Below are positions 36,684-47,660 of a stretch of DNA of 64,000 bases, one piece after another. The notes beneath the pieces were generated by a model. That model was not told where the DNA came from. It searched no databases and saw only the letters and a list, made by a program, of their open reading frames with translations. The stretch covers positions 14,472,203 to 14,536,202 of the forward strand of contig LNAC01000003.1 of the NCBI GenBank assembly GCA_002007465.1, in the 5' to 3' direction. Numbering within the stretch: the stretch's first letter is position 1; each line of letters opens with the position of its first letter. Both the position numbers and the translations under genes were made by a program. The stretch comes from Ailurus styani (lineage: Eukaryota > Chordata > Mammalia > Carnivora > Ailuridae).

Positions 36684-37587
36684 AGTTCTTGTTTTTTCTT
36701 ATGAATGTGATTATAGAAATCCACAGTCATGAGAACGCAATCCAAAACCATTTGCCAAGTGTGCAAAAACAGTCTGTTCTGATCCCATGTGTGTTTCTCT
36801 AACACTGATTACCTTATACATGATCAGGACTTCGGAAATAATGGAAGTTTACATGCAGGTTTTACTAGAAAAAGAGAGCCCGAATAGCCGCAGAACAATT
36901 AGAACTTTCATCAGGAAAGGAAAAAGCCCTCAGCTCAGCTGCTACACTCATAGCTATACTTTAAGTAAAACCAAGTACCTGCACAAGGGGCTCTTTTCCC
37001 AGAGAGGCAAGCTGCCAGCTCTGTACAGCTTTCAGCTCGTGGCCCGTTTCTCTTCCTCCCATGACCCCTAAATGGCAGCCCCCCCGCCCCCGGCTCAGAG
37101 CTCAAGTTGGTCTGCATCATCTCAGTGCCCACAAGCCAGTATTTCCAATCCATTGTTCTGGCAGTTTTTTAAAAAAATTATTCCCTGAGGCTAACTCCAG
37201 CCACACTGAGCCACCTGCCTCTGCTGTTTGTGTTATATTCCCAGATACCAATTAATATTTTAGTTAATGCTTTACTCAGAGAGTTACATCGGTTTTGAAT
37301 CTCTGCTCAACTGTTTTTTCCAATAAGCCCTGTTATTTTCAGTGTGCAATTCTGCAGAACAAAAATTATCCAAGAACACGTATGTTGTGCATGGCAGAAA
37401 TGCCTGTTTGTGCTGTATAAATTGTATATGAAATTTCTCTCTGTACGAGTCTCTAGCACATAATATTGAAATGTGCTAACCTGATTAATGAACGTATATG
37501 TGTATTTATGGATATTATATGTAGTACATATAATTATGCATACTTAAAGCTTGTGTATTGGTTTCAATGTTTTCTATATGAGAGAAT
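36684..37587. other. Unattributed DNA
   Basis: No repeat or gene was recognised. C-run at about 37080-37092. The frames at 36787-37071 and 36935-37153 overlap antisense and are unsupported. Confidence 0.4.
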
Positions 37588-37826
37588 CTTTGATTCATTT
37601 AATGGAAACAACAGAGTGAAACTGACACAATTCATGATTTCACAGAGCTTATAACTTGTAGGAAAGACAGATAATGAAAAGTCAAATACAGTCTCGTCTG
37701 TGTTGACAGTAGAGGTTCAGGTTCTCTTGGAAAGCTGTTATTGAGGGGGGCCTAACCTGGTCTAATGGTCAGGAAAATTTTCCTGAAGAGAGTGGTGTCC
37801 GCCATAAGATGTGAAAGGTGAGGAGA

Positions 37827-38266
37827 TGTTACAGGATTTCTTTTCCTCTGGTGCTGCAGTTCTTGGTCACGCCGCTTGGAAGAGTGAAGAGGTAGACCAG
37901 ACAGAGAGTGGTGGCAGCTCACTGAGTGATAGCAAAGTAATAATACAAGGCTCCCAAAGAGGGAGGGGACCTGAGAGGGTAGCCACCAAGGTTTCTAAGT
38001 GGGTTTTTATGGACTTTTATGGGCTTGTTGGTGGGTTGTTTAATCTGATTAACCCTCCCTGCACCTGTCACCCAATCGGGGGTTTTTGTCACCTATCCAT
38101 CACTGTGGGAAAGGGTGGAGGGCTCTTCAAGGGTGGTGTAAAATCCTTTTAAGGGTGGTTTCCTCTTGGGGGTGGGGGAGGTGGCGCTTTATCCCTGCCC
38201 GCCTTGCTTCCAATTATCCTTTATTAAAGGTTAATCAGAGGAATAGGGTGTTAGTGAAAGACAACA
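37827..38266 (-). mobile_element. Endogenous retrovirus solo LTR (A)
   Basis: About 440 bp. On the minus strand it starts TGTT and ends AACA, the usual TG..CA inverted ends. A TATA-like CCATAAAAACC / CATAAAAG pair lies about 170-190 bp before the 3' end, and a CCGATTGGGTG CCAAT-type box is upstream. No second LTR, primer site or viral gene was seen. A GAGA at 37823 and 38270 could be the 4-bp TSD if the left end is 3 bp longer. The class is not certain. The 113-codon frame at 37811-38152 is non-viral noise. Confidence 0.75.
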
Positions 38267-39007
38267 TGTGAGAGATAAAAAAATATGTGAAAAAAAATCA
38301 GAACTGAAAGAAATCAGTTTCAAGCATTGAGTTTGAGGGGATATATTCGTAGGGATGGTGTAAGAAGACACAGGGCAAATTCCCGGGGAATTTTACCAGC
38401 CCCCTAAAGGAACTTTATCCTAAAGATGACAATAGGAATTATTGAAGGATTTTAAGGATGGGATTGTCTGAATCAGATTTGTGTTTCTAAAAGGTCATTC
38501 CAGCTTTACAATAAGTACATTGAAGATATAAAATATTATCGTATGGGAGACAGTTAGCTATTGCATAAATTAAAAAAAGAGAGAGGAGAGACAATAGCCT
38601 GATCAAGGGTAGTAGAAAAAGGGATAGAAAAAAAAAAGTGGCCTTTTAGATGGTAGAATCAATAGGCTTTTAGATGGTAGAAAAATAGGCCTTGGCAATT
38701 AATTGATTGTCGTTAGAAGGTAGGGATTTAAGGCTAAGGTGGAATCAAGTACCCTTAGGTATTTTTGTCTGAGTAATTGCTGGGAATGAAGCAATTTAAT
38801 GAAATGGGAAATAATGGAAAGGCAATAAATAGTGAAAAGATGAATTCAAGTCAGGGGTATGCTCTTTATGAAGGTCAAAAGAAAGTACAGTGTATTTAGG
38901 TATCACTAGTATCTTTGAGGCATTTGAATCTTGAGAGTGGATGCAATTGCCCGAAGTGAGTGTACAGAGTAAGAAGAAACCCTAGGTGGAGACGGATACA
39001 GGAAAGA

Positions 39008-39567
39008 TGTCAGGGTTCGAAGCCGATGGCCAAGGAAGACTTCTTGAGATGCCTTTGGTGCAAAAAGGTGGATTTATTAAAGCACAGGGACAGGACTCTC
39101 GGGCAGAAAGAGCTGCACTGGGGTCATAAGGAGTGGCCCATTAGATACTTTCAAGGTGGGAGGGGGTTAGGGATTGTGTAAGTCTCCCAGGTATTTTGGA
39201 AACAAGGTTTCTAGGATCCTGAGGGGGCTAGCTATGGTTGGGAAAGGTCATCTATTACTGTTTAGTACAAACTCAGTTATCAGACCCTTCAGATGTATAT
39301 CAGTGGGTCATATGCTTGGGGGATGACGGCCAATATATATGTGGAGTGGTGGGGGTAGAGATAAAGGAAGTTTCAAAGGAATTTTCATATGTTCAAGTAC
39401 ATTTACAGGGTCCTGGGAGTTGGGCTGAGACTGCCTTCTGAGCTTACCGAAGTATTAACATTGAGGCAGCTGAGTCCCTAAACTCTGCCTGTTTCAAGGA
39501 CTTGTCAATGGCCTGTAGGCAGTAAGGAAATTTAATAATTTTTCTTCAGCCTTTGTTTCCCACATCA
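39008..39567 (-). mobile_element. Endogenous retrovirus solo LTR (B), gammaretrovirus-like
   Basis: About 557-560 bp. The minus strand starts TGTGGGAAACAAAGG (possibly TGATGTGGG) and ends CGAACCCTGACA. A poly(A) signal AATAAA lies at 39073-39078, about 65 bp before the 3' end. The final 'cttggccatcggcttcgaac' stretch is typical of ERV1/gammaretroviral U5. It differs in sequence from LTR A. No internal viral region is present. Confidence 0.82.
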
Positions 39568-39960
39568 GAGATTCCAATAATTAGAATGCAACTCTAAGGA
39601 AAAGAGTTTGCAAAGATGGGAGGTAGGAAAAGCAAAAGAGCGTAGTGCCATGAAAGCTGAGTGAAGTGTGTTTCAAAAGGGCAAAGTGGTCACTGAGGTC
39701 AAGAAAGGTATGAACTTGCAGAATCCATTGTGTGTAGTGTCACTGTTTCCATAGGGCATGGGTGATCTTAATGAGGTCACTTTCAGTGCAGGACTGTGGT
39801 GGATGCCACAATGTAGTGGCTCCAGTTTGAGCAGGAAGCCAAAACTTGCAACCAGGAATGACTTGTAAGTGTGACGGTGAAAAAGGAGAGATGGACAAGA
39901 CAGTGGCTGGGTGGGTGGGTGGAGGACATGAAATATAGGGAACTTGGAACATTTGATTAT

Positions 39961-41126
39961 TACCGAGCGTTATATTTAAAAATCACTGGTGCATACAAAA
40001 CATGAACCTGAATTCCAGGACATGATTTCAGCATCTCAACATTCTTCTACCTTAGGGTGATTTTTGTTGCTTTATGGAGAAACCTACCCCTCCAAGCCCA
40101 ACCTAACTTACTGGAACCATTTGCCTCATTCTCCTCTCTCGGTGTCTAAATCCTTTTAACTCTTCCTCCCATAACGCCTACTGGGTTTGATGGTGCCTGT
40201 GTGCCCTACCACGTGCTCAAGGGAGACATGGAAATCGCACAGAATTATTCCTAACCACTGCACATCCATGCTCTTGCAGATGAAAGACATATTGCTGATA
40301 TTCTCCGCCACGTTAACTGCCCCCTAAAATGAACCTTGAAATCTGCTTTAAAGAAAACCAAGAGTAAATATCACTTGAAAAAGAGCAGCAGAAAATGTGC
40401 ACTGTATTTCTAAATATCTCTTCACAGCAAAAAATAATCATAAAGGGAAACCAGTCAAGGTTAAAAGCAGCACTGAAAAGTGATTCATTTGGTAAACAAG
40501 AGTAGGTGTAATTATCACAAAAGCAAACTTTGCTAAGGGGATAACTGTCAGAGCTCTTGCAGTAAAAGGTCTCTTTACCATTTTAATCCGACAGGCTGAG
40601 AGTTCCCTAGTGAAAACAATTCTCAATAAAATCACAAATTTAACTATGGTATACTGTTAGACTTCATTTCAGCCACGGCTACCAAAACAAGCAACTGTAA
40701 TATTTACAATTCAAATGACGCTAGTAGATTGGCTGATAATACGGATTATGAAAAATCTTTTAGCACTGTATTTTTATGTACTGAACAATACTCTCTTATC
40801 AGCAGTGACACTTTAGAGTTTTGTTTATTTGCTTATTAGAAGCCAAACGGGCCTGACCCCTGAAAGAAACCAAAGTCAGATATCAGTTTGAGAAGCAATT
40901 ATTCATTCAGAAACTTTTAAAACAAGAAGTGTGCCTTCAGGATGACTCTTAGCTCTGTTTCCATAACAGAACCTTACAGTATTTGTGCTGAACAGACCTA
41001 GTGGGTTTTCAAACAACCTCCTCATTTGAAAAAAGAAATTGAATTCAAGAAAGGAGAAGTTTCAAGTCACACAAAGTAGTGTAAGCCTGACTCATCCACG
41101 GTGTCTTAACACTCAGGCCTGTGCTT

Positions 41127-41176
<50 letters not shown>

Positions 41177-41231
41177 TTATTATTATTATTATTACATTGG
41201 ATATCTTGCAATGCTGCTCAATAAAACTTTC
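39961..41231. other. Repeat-poor DNA; candidate conserved non-coding block
   Basis: 40340-41000 lacks recognisable transposon text and has balanced, non-simple sequence. No exon evidence. It ends in the CTA/TTA microsatellite. Confidence 0.45.
41127..41194. repeat. (CTA)n(TTA)n microsatellite
   Basis: About 16 CTA units followed by about six TTA units. It explains the poly-leucine frame at 41039-41224, which is not a gene. Confidence 0.97.
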
Positions 41232-41420
41232 TGTAGTGACAGTAGTATTCTATCTTTGCACTATCCCATACAAAATCCACAGGCCACATGTGGCTGCTGA
41301 GCACTTGAAATGTGGTTAGTGTGACTGGATTAAAAGTTGAATCATTAATGGTATTTAATCTTCATTAATTTAAATTTAAGTAGTCATATGTGGTTAGAGG
41401 CCACCATAGAGCATGCAGTA
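41232..41420 (-). mobile_element. MER5-like hAT-Charlie element
   Basis: 'caggccacatgtggctgctg', 'agcacttgaaatgtggttag', 'ttaatttaaatttaagtagt' and 'catatgtggttagaggccac' match the MER5 consensus order in reverse, including the CCACATGTGG palindrome. Confidence 0.9.
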
Positions 41421-41768
41421 ATCAGCTCTCTAAGAAATGTCTAGGGTACTCTCTGTCTCTACCAGCTCCTACTTAATCTGACACAGGAATGGGAAGGGTT
41501 TAAGCTTTGACTCTTGCCTCTTTGAAATACAGGGAATGTCTTGTGTTTCCTTTTTTTTCTCGGATTCTGACACCTGGCTTTAAAGAGAGTAGGCATAAAA
41601 CTAAAATCTGTTGATGCTATAAATATTTATTTGCTTTAACAAATCCTAGGGCAGAAAAGAACCCAACCTAGAAACTGGTTCATAAAAACTGACCTCCTTG
41701 TACCTCCCTGCAGTGAAAGAAAGCGATCCTTCTTTTAAGCTGACTAAACCTTCTTCCAGGAGCCCTTA

Positions 41769-41813
<45 letters not shown>

Positions 41814-43599
41814 TCTCACTGGGGATCGATTCACCTGTGATACACCCATTAGGTGTATCTCAATTGAACACCTGGAGAGTAGGACGGCACAGTACAATCA
41901 CCACGAAGGGGACTACTGCCCCCACTGTCCACATCATGAAAAGCACAACCCTCTCTGTCATAGGCTATTTACCTCTACCGAGAGGAGTAACTCGGTAAGG
42001 TAGACTGACTTTTTTAAATGAAAAAAATAATGGAAAATAGTATGGATTTTCCTTTTTGGATGACCATTTAAAGGGTAAATGTGAGTTTTCCTTGATTAAC
42101 GACAGGAGGAAAACTGGTAGGAAGGTTAGAAACAACATAGCCACAGGTCGACCTTCAATTATCACTTCTCTTTATTATAAACGATTTTCTTTTTCTCTAG
42201 ATCTTAGGGAGCTCTCCCCTGAAGACCCCAGATACACAAATAAAGTCAGCGGTCACTGTGGCATCTGAGTTTTTTCTGGTTTCTTTGATTTGTTTGTCCG
42301 TTCGAGTCATTTCTAGAACAGCAGGGCCATTGGTACCGTATGTCCTGAAATAAATACCCTTTTCCAGGGCATGTCTTTCCTTTCCTGCCTTTCTTTTTCT
42401 TTCTCTTTTTCTTTAATAAATAGAAACCTTCTTAAAGATTTAAGGAAATGGATGGCTTAGAACAACGACCATCAGTCAAAAACTCTTGTTGAATATATCT
42501 CGAGGGAGCTACTTTACAAATCCTGCAGTGCATGTCAAATTCCATCGACTTCTGAAGAGGCCAAAAGGTCTTTTGACAGGGTCTCAGAATTGTTTCATCT
42601 CCTTAAGCTGTCTTCTTTGAAGCAAATAGTTTTGATGCTCTGAAAACCAGCATTTATATCTATTGCTCCCAGTCCCCAAGGATCATAATTTCTTTGACTG
42701 GAATCAATGATGTTACCTAGGTGGTTTATTTAAAGACAATTTTGTTGTTTCTATGTAATCTTAGTGCTGTGTCAGAAATTCTCCTTTTAATTCAAATGAC
42801 TATTTTGCTCTATGTTTTTAGGCTTTTGCGAATCCTATTCTTCTAAATTAATGGAAAGCGGTTCACTGTTAACTGGAATTTGTCCTTAGCAGTTGAACCT
42901 TAATAGTATACACCATCAGTAATGAGCTTTGGTTAACTTCATCATCACCAAGGAAACATATCCTCATACACCTAGGGTAAGAGAACTGCAAGGCCATTGT
43001 AAATATTTGTAATAGGCATAATCTGGCAGTTCTGATCAATGATTCAATTCATAAATTATGAATGGAAAAATATAGATGTGTAAGTATCTTCTGTGTTTAT
43101 AGACTACACTGTTGCTGGTTGCAACAGCAATGAGTTTCACAATGTTGCATTTGGAGATGATCTTAAATCACTGTGGCAATTACTGAGGTTTTTTGAGTCT
43201 GCAGTCTGCAGTACCATAATTTTCACTTAATAGGCTTAAGAATTGGCCTGTCATCCATCCTTCAGAGCCTTCAACTGAATGATATAAGCCCAAGATACCA
43301 TCCTTTAGATCTCAGGTACAGCCATGAAGAGAATATATATATTCCAAGATTTGGGGGATTCTAAGCTTATGCTTAGCACAGTTTCTAAAAGGACTAACCC
43401 TACTGAGCTTTCCAAATCCCCAAGGCCCAATTATATTTCTTTGCTTCAGCATCATCTTTCAGATGTTTTCACCACTGCTGGTGAACACAGATAACATTTG
43501 GGGTCACCAATGAGGGAATGCTTGAAAAACAGGTCATTAAATATTAAGTTAATTATAATTTATTAGTGATTAGTGTTTCCTGAAGACGTTAGTATTGAT
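41421..43599. other. Repeat-poor unique DNA
   Basis: Only a CA microsatellite (41770-41811) was recognised. The segments 42420-42620 and 42990-43280 look unique and compositionally balanced. No coding evidence. Confidence 0.45.
41770..41811. repeat. (CA)n microsatellite
   Basis: About 21 CA units between 'agcccttaga' and 'ctgtctcactgggg'. Confidence 0.98.
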
Positions 43600-43830
43600 C
43601 AAAAAATCATATAATCTCAGAATTGAAAGTTTCTCAGATGTAAAATAGCCTAAACCTCCTGCTGCAGTTTTATCCTTCCATATTGAAGTTCTTCCTCTAT
43701 TTTAAGACAGCTATCATACCTGCCCCTAGAGTTTTCTCTCCTCCAAGCTAAATATCCTTAGTTTCTTTTTACTGTTCTTAATATATGGTTCTTCCCGCTC
43801 TGCCTCCCTACCCAACCTCCATCCAACCTC
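43600..43830 (-). mobile_element. Ancient CR1/L3 LINE relic
   Basis: 'tcatataatctcagaattga', 'aatagcctaaacctcctgct' and 'ctcctccaagctaaatatcc' correspond to the reversed CR1-type 3' text known from amniotes. Highly diverged. Confidence 0.6.
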
Positions 43831-44420
43831 AGTCACATTTCAAAGCTAATAGAGTCTTCAAAGGCATTAGCTTTTCAAGGCAGGCACATCACACTTGATT
43901 CATATTGAGCTTACAGTCAAATTGAAAATCCTGTCTTTTTTGCATGTGCTTCAGCTATAACTTCTATCATTTTTTTATTCAATTAGACTTTCTAATCTAA
44001 GAGCAACTGGCAGTTATCCTTGTGAACTGCAGGTAGTCTGTTGTTTCAGTTTGATGTTACTCCCCTCTAACTTAATTTGAGTCAAGAAGTTCAAAACAAT
44101 ATTTAAAGTATGTGTATCAAAAAGACAAAAGCAAGTGCAATAAGTGAGATGAAATTAGGAAGGAAAAGGAAAAAAGGCCAAATTCTTCCACTTACTCTTC
44201 TTTTTGTCTGCAGGTTAACAGAGACTTATAGATCGTAATATGCAACATTGCATGGTCAGAAACCCTATTATGTAAAGATACATTCAAGCTAAAGTTTCCA
44301 GTGGCTGTAAAAAAAATCAAAGAATGATTTCATTTAATAAATTTAAAGTCTTTCTTAACTGAACTCAGTCTCATTTTTAGGAAAACATAAAACTATTTTT
44401 AATCAAACATTATTAGATAA
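43831..44420. other. Unattributed DNA
   Basis: AT-rich, no gene or repeat was recognised. Confidence 0.4.
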
Positions 44421-44650
44421 AAGAAACCTAATAACTTTTTATTTCCTTCCAAGATTTTATTTAAATTCAAGTTAGCTAACATACAGTATAATATTGGTTT
44501 CAGGAGTAGAATTTGTGATGCATCAATTACATACAACACCCAGTGCTCATCGCAAGTGTCCTCCTTAATACCCACCACCCATTTAGCTCATCCCCCCATC
44601 TACCTCCCCTCCAGCAACTCTCAGTTTGTTCTCTATAGTTAAGGGTCTTT

Positions 44651-44821
44651 GGGGTACCAGGGTGACTCGGTCAGTTAAGTATGGGATTCTTGATTTCAGC
44701 TCAGGTCATGATCTCAGGACTCTTGATTTCTGCTCAGATCTCAGATCTCATCTCCCCCTGTCTCTGCCCCTCCCAAACCCCCTGCTTGCATGCATGTGCT
44801 TTCTCTCTCTTAAAAAAAAAA
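44651..44821 (+). mobile_element. Carnivore SINE inside the L1 3' UTR
   Basis: 'gggtaccagggtgactcggt', 'cagctcaggtcatgatctca', a CT-rich middle and an A11 tail. Older carnivore type, with an internal duplication of the 'ctcttgatttc.gctcag' stretch. Confidence 0.88.
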
Positions 44822-45067
44822 ACACCCCCTGGGCCCTCCCCAAGTCCTTCCAGCCCCAGGGAACATGCCGGACTTGCATTTGAGGGAAAGCGCCCATGGG
44901 GGAAGAAAATCTGAAAGCCCTGTCCCCTGCTCCGCCCCAGCCCGCGCCCGCAGGCAGCCGGTACAATGTAAGCGCACAGGCTCCTTTCAGTGTGAGTGAG
45001 AGGGCTGCGTCCTGGCCCGTCTCCTGGGGCTCTTGAAATACAGAACTTGTACACTTTGTGTGTGGGG
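44822..45067 (+). other. GC-rich segment of unknown origin after the SINE tail
   Basis: About 245 bp, strikingly richer in G+C than anything nearby, with several CpG sites (for example GCCCGCGCCCGCAGG). It starts right after the SINE A-tail and ends in a G-run. L1 text resumes at 'gtctctatagtttgcctcc'. It has no recognisable repeat text. The 106-codon minus frame across it (44734-45054) runs into SINE sequence and is not a credible gene. Possible sources: a 3'-transduced flank of the SINE source locus, or a separate insertion. Confidence 0.7.
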
Positions 45068-45605
45068 GGGGTCTCTATAGTTTGCCTCCATTTCTGTTTT
45101 TATCTTATTTTTCCTTCCCTTCCCCTATGCTCATCTGTTTTGTTTCTTAATTTCCACCTACGAGTGAAATCATATGGTATTGTCTTTCTCTGACTTATTT
45201 TGCTTAGCACAATAAACTCTAGTTCCATCCACATTGTCACGAACGGCAAGATTTCATTCTTTTGGATGGCTGAGTAATATTCCATCGTATATATACCACT
45301 TCTTCTTTATCTATTCGTCAGTTGATGGACATTTGGGCTCTTTCCATGGCTTGGTTATTGTTGACAGTACTGCTATAGACAGTGGGGTACATGTGTCCCT
45401 TCAAATTAGTATTTTTGTATCGTTTGGATAAACACCTCGTAGTGCAAATACAGGGTTGTCGGGTAGCTCTATTTTTCACTTTTTGAGGACCCTCCATACT
45501 GTTTTCCAGAGTGGCTGCACCAGTTTGCATACCCACCAACAGGGTAAGATGGCTCCCCTTTCTCCACATCCTTCCCAACATCTGTTAAGAACCTAGAGAC
45601 TTTTA

Positions 45606-47081
45606 ATTAGGTTTACAATTATGTCAGATGAGTAGTTTTAAGACATATGATTTTCAAACTCTGTTAGGAATGACTGATAATCCCCACTGTAATTGTTCCA
45701 AGAGGATTTCTCATAAACAACACATTTTTAAAAGATATGTATATATTCCCTAAATATATATATATAAATTCCCCAAAGACTGTGCCTAAACTATTACATA
45801 TTCAAAGTAAGTAATAAATCCATTAAAACAATCCATATCTTAAGCAATCTAAGCATATAAAACATTATTTGCCAATTTAATGTTATGAAAAAGCATAACT
45901 ATTTAAACTGGTGCACATCTTTAATAAAAATGTAGTGAATGCTCTAAGGAAAAAGAAGGCATTAAGATAATGTTCATGGTTGAATTCATATAGTAAATAT
46001 TTCAAAATCGGTAGAGTTCAAATGTTATTTTATTAAATACTGTTTACCTATCAATATCTAAGGATACCTCTCAGGCTTGAAATCGAAGTTTAGTTCACTC
46101 CTTGAATATAAGTTTCACTTTATTATTTGTTATTAGGAGCTTCAATCATCACTGATTGATTTACTTAGCAACTAACTCAAAATTATGTTAGATGCTGATA
46201 TGTCACTAAAATTTCAGTGGATAAATGTCTCTAATTCCCCTATGGAAATGTGATCCATGAGGAATAGATCCAAATTTTGCAAATTAACATATGTTTTTGG
46301 GGAGTGTGTGGTGTTTTGTCAAAAAGCAACACTTCCTTTGAAAAGCCAATGATACTTGCTCTTCCTACTCATTTTAAATCTGCTCTATTCAAGTTTATAT
46401 AATTTATGCAATGCTATTTGCAATATCCAGCTGCCTTGTAGTTCCATATATTTAAGCAATATAAGGAAATTTTCAGCAGCATTTTTACTTTTAGAAGTGC
46501 TACACTGCGCATAAAGACCTTATTTTTCGAAGTATTATAAATTACTAAACAGTCCTCCTATTTGGGTTGCATTTGGAAGCAAGTAATATTCTTAATGCCT
46601 AAACTATTTTCAGATATGATCTTTTGTAATGTTTACATTTGAAAATAAGCAGGCTTAAGCAAAACAATTCCTGCTAATCATTTAAGCAATTTGATAAAAC
46701 ATTTCATGTGAGCTGACAGTTCATTTGAAAGCAAAAGAAGAGTTAGCAAATCATATAGTCAGGCTTATATACACAGACAGTATAGAAAAAGAGGGTCATA
46801 CATAACCATGCAAATAGGTACAAAACTCATCTCTCCTCTCTTTTCTGGGTCTTCTAGTTTCTGCTATATTGCTAGCAAATACCATAAAAGTAACAATATT
46901 GTATGTTTTTCAAACTCTCTCCTATCCATAGGGTCATAGTAATTATTACAATTTTTAAGCCTAGAACTGCCAAAACCAAACACTTCTGCAGATCCTAGAA
47001 CTGTGTATCACCAATGATTCATAAATATGTACGTGAAGTATTTTTAAAGGCAAAATTAATTCAAAATTTATAAATAATACA
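45606..47081. other. Repeat-poor DNA; candidate conserved non-coding block
   Basis: No transposon text was recognised. 46280-46770 is AT-rich but non-simple, with motifs such as 'atttaagcaatttgataaaa' that look like distal enhancer sequence. Inference only. Confidence 0.4.
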
Positions 47082-47443
47082 TCTCCCTTAGTTTGGGCTG
47101 CTCTAACAAAATTCCGTAAGCTGGCTTAGTTATAAACAACAGAAATTCATTCCTCACAGTTCTGCAGTCTGGAAGTCCTAGATCAAGGTGCCAGCATGAC
47201 TGGGTTTCTGGTGAGGGCCCTCTTCTGGATGGCTGATTACCAAATTCTCCCTGTAATCTCATATGGTGAAAAGCAGGAGAGAGCTCTCTGGCGTTTCTTT
47301 TAGAAAAGCTCAGTCCCATTCATGAGGGTTCCACCCTCTGATCTAATTACTTCCGAAAGCTCCCACCTTCTACTTCCCTCCCACTGGGGATTAAAACTTT
47401 AACATAAGAATTCTGGATAGACACAAACATCCAGTCCATACAG
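47082..47443 (-). mobile_element. MLT1/MST-type MaLR solo LTR, antisense
   Basis: 'gggctgctctaacaaaattc', 'ttataaacaacagaaattca', 'cctagatcaaggtgccagca', 'cattcatgagggttccaccc' and 'tggggattaaaactttaaca' are reversed MaLR LTR phrases in order. The 83-codon minus frame is LTR sequence. Confidence 0.9.
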
Positions 47444-47579
47444 CAAAATCTAAACCAAAGGACAATGCCATACAAACTACAAATACGAGTTTTAACTAGA
47501 GACATGCAGCAGCTTCACTCATGTGGAATCTCTCCCACACACAATCACCCGGAGTCCTGGCGGCGGGAATAAGCTGAAT

Positions 47580-47660
47580 CGCAAGAACTAAGATTTACTG
47601 AGGGTTTCCCCCATGCCAAGTATTGTGCTTAATCTGTACGTGCATTCATTCACTGGATAT
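47580..47660 (+). mobile_element. MIR-like relic
   Basis: 'ctaagatttactgagggttt' and 'catgccaagtattgtgctta' match the MIR 5' part. Confidence 0.55.

Larger units (their letters stand above)
37588..39960 (-). mobile_element. Long antisense L2 split by two LTRs
   Basis: Three blocks of reversed L2 text: 37588-37826 ('cacagagcttataacttgta', 'gaccattaga'-side phrases), 38267-39007 ('attgaaggattttaaggatg', 'aaaaggtcattccagcttta') and 39568-39960 ('gtgtttcaaaagggcaaagt'). The order is continuous, so the LTRs were inserted into one L2 copy. No coding capacity. Confidence 0.7.
44421..45605 (-). mobile_element. Carnivore L1, 5'-truncated, antisense
   Basis: The reversed 3' UTR ('aacatacagtataatattgg', 'acaacacccagtgctcatcg') runs into ORF2 end text ('ttgatggctgagtaatattcc'-type, 'ctgcaccagtttgcatac'). 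It is truncated at 45586. TSD AAGAAACCTAATAACTTTT (44421) / AAGAACCTAGAGACTTTT (45587). An insertion at 44651-45067 splits its 3' UTR. Confidence 0.93.

Noticed and set aside
37811..38152. 113-codon frame as a possible retroviral protein
   Set aside because: It is inside an LTR and on the strand opposite to it; no viral motif is present.
37827..39567. LTR A and LTR B as the two ends of one provirus
   Set aside because: They do not resemble each other and the DNA between them reads as L2.
41039..41224. Poly-leucine frame resembling a signal peptide
   Set aside because: It is the translation of a (CTA)n/(TTA)n microsatellite.
44734..45054. 106-codon minus frame over the GC-rich block
   Set aside because: It runs into SINE sequence, has no recognisable family, and its length is expected in GC-rich DNA with few stop codons.
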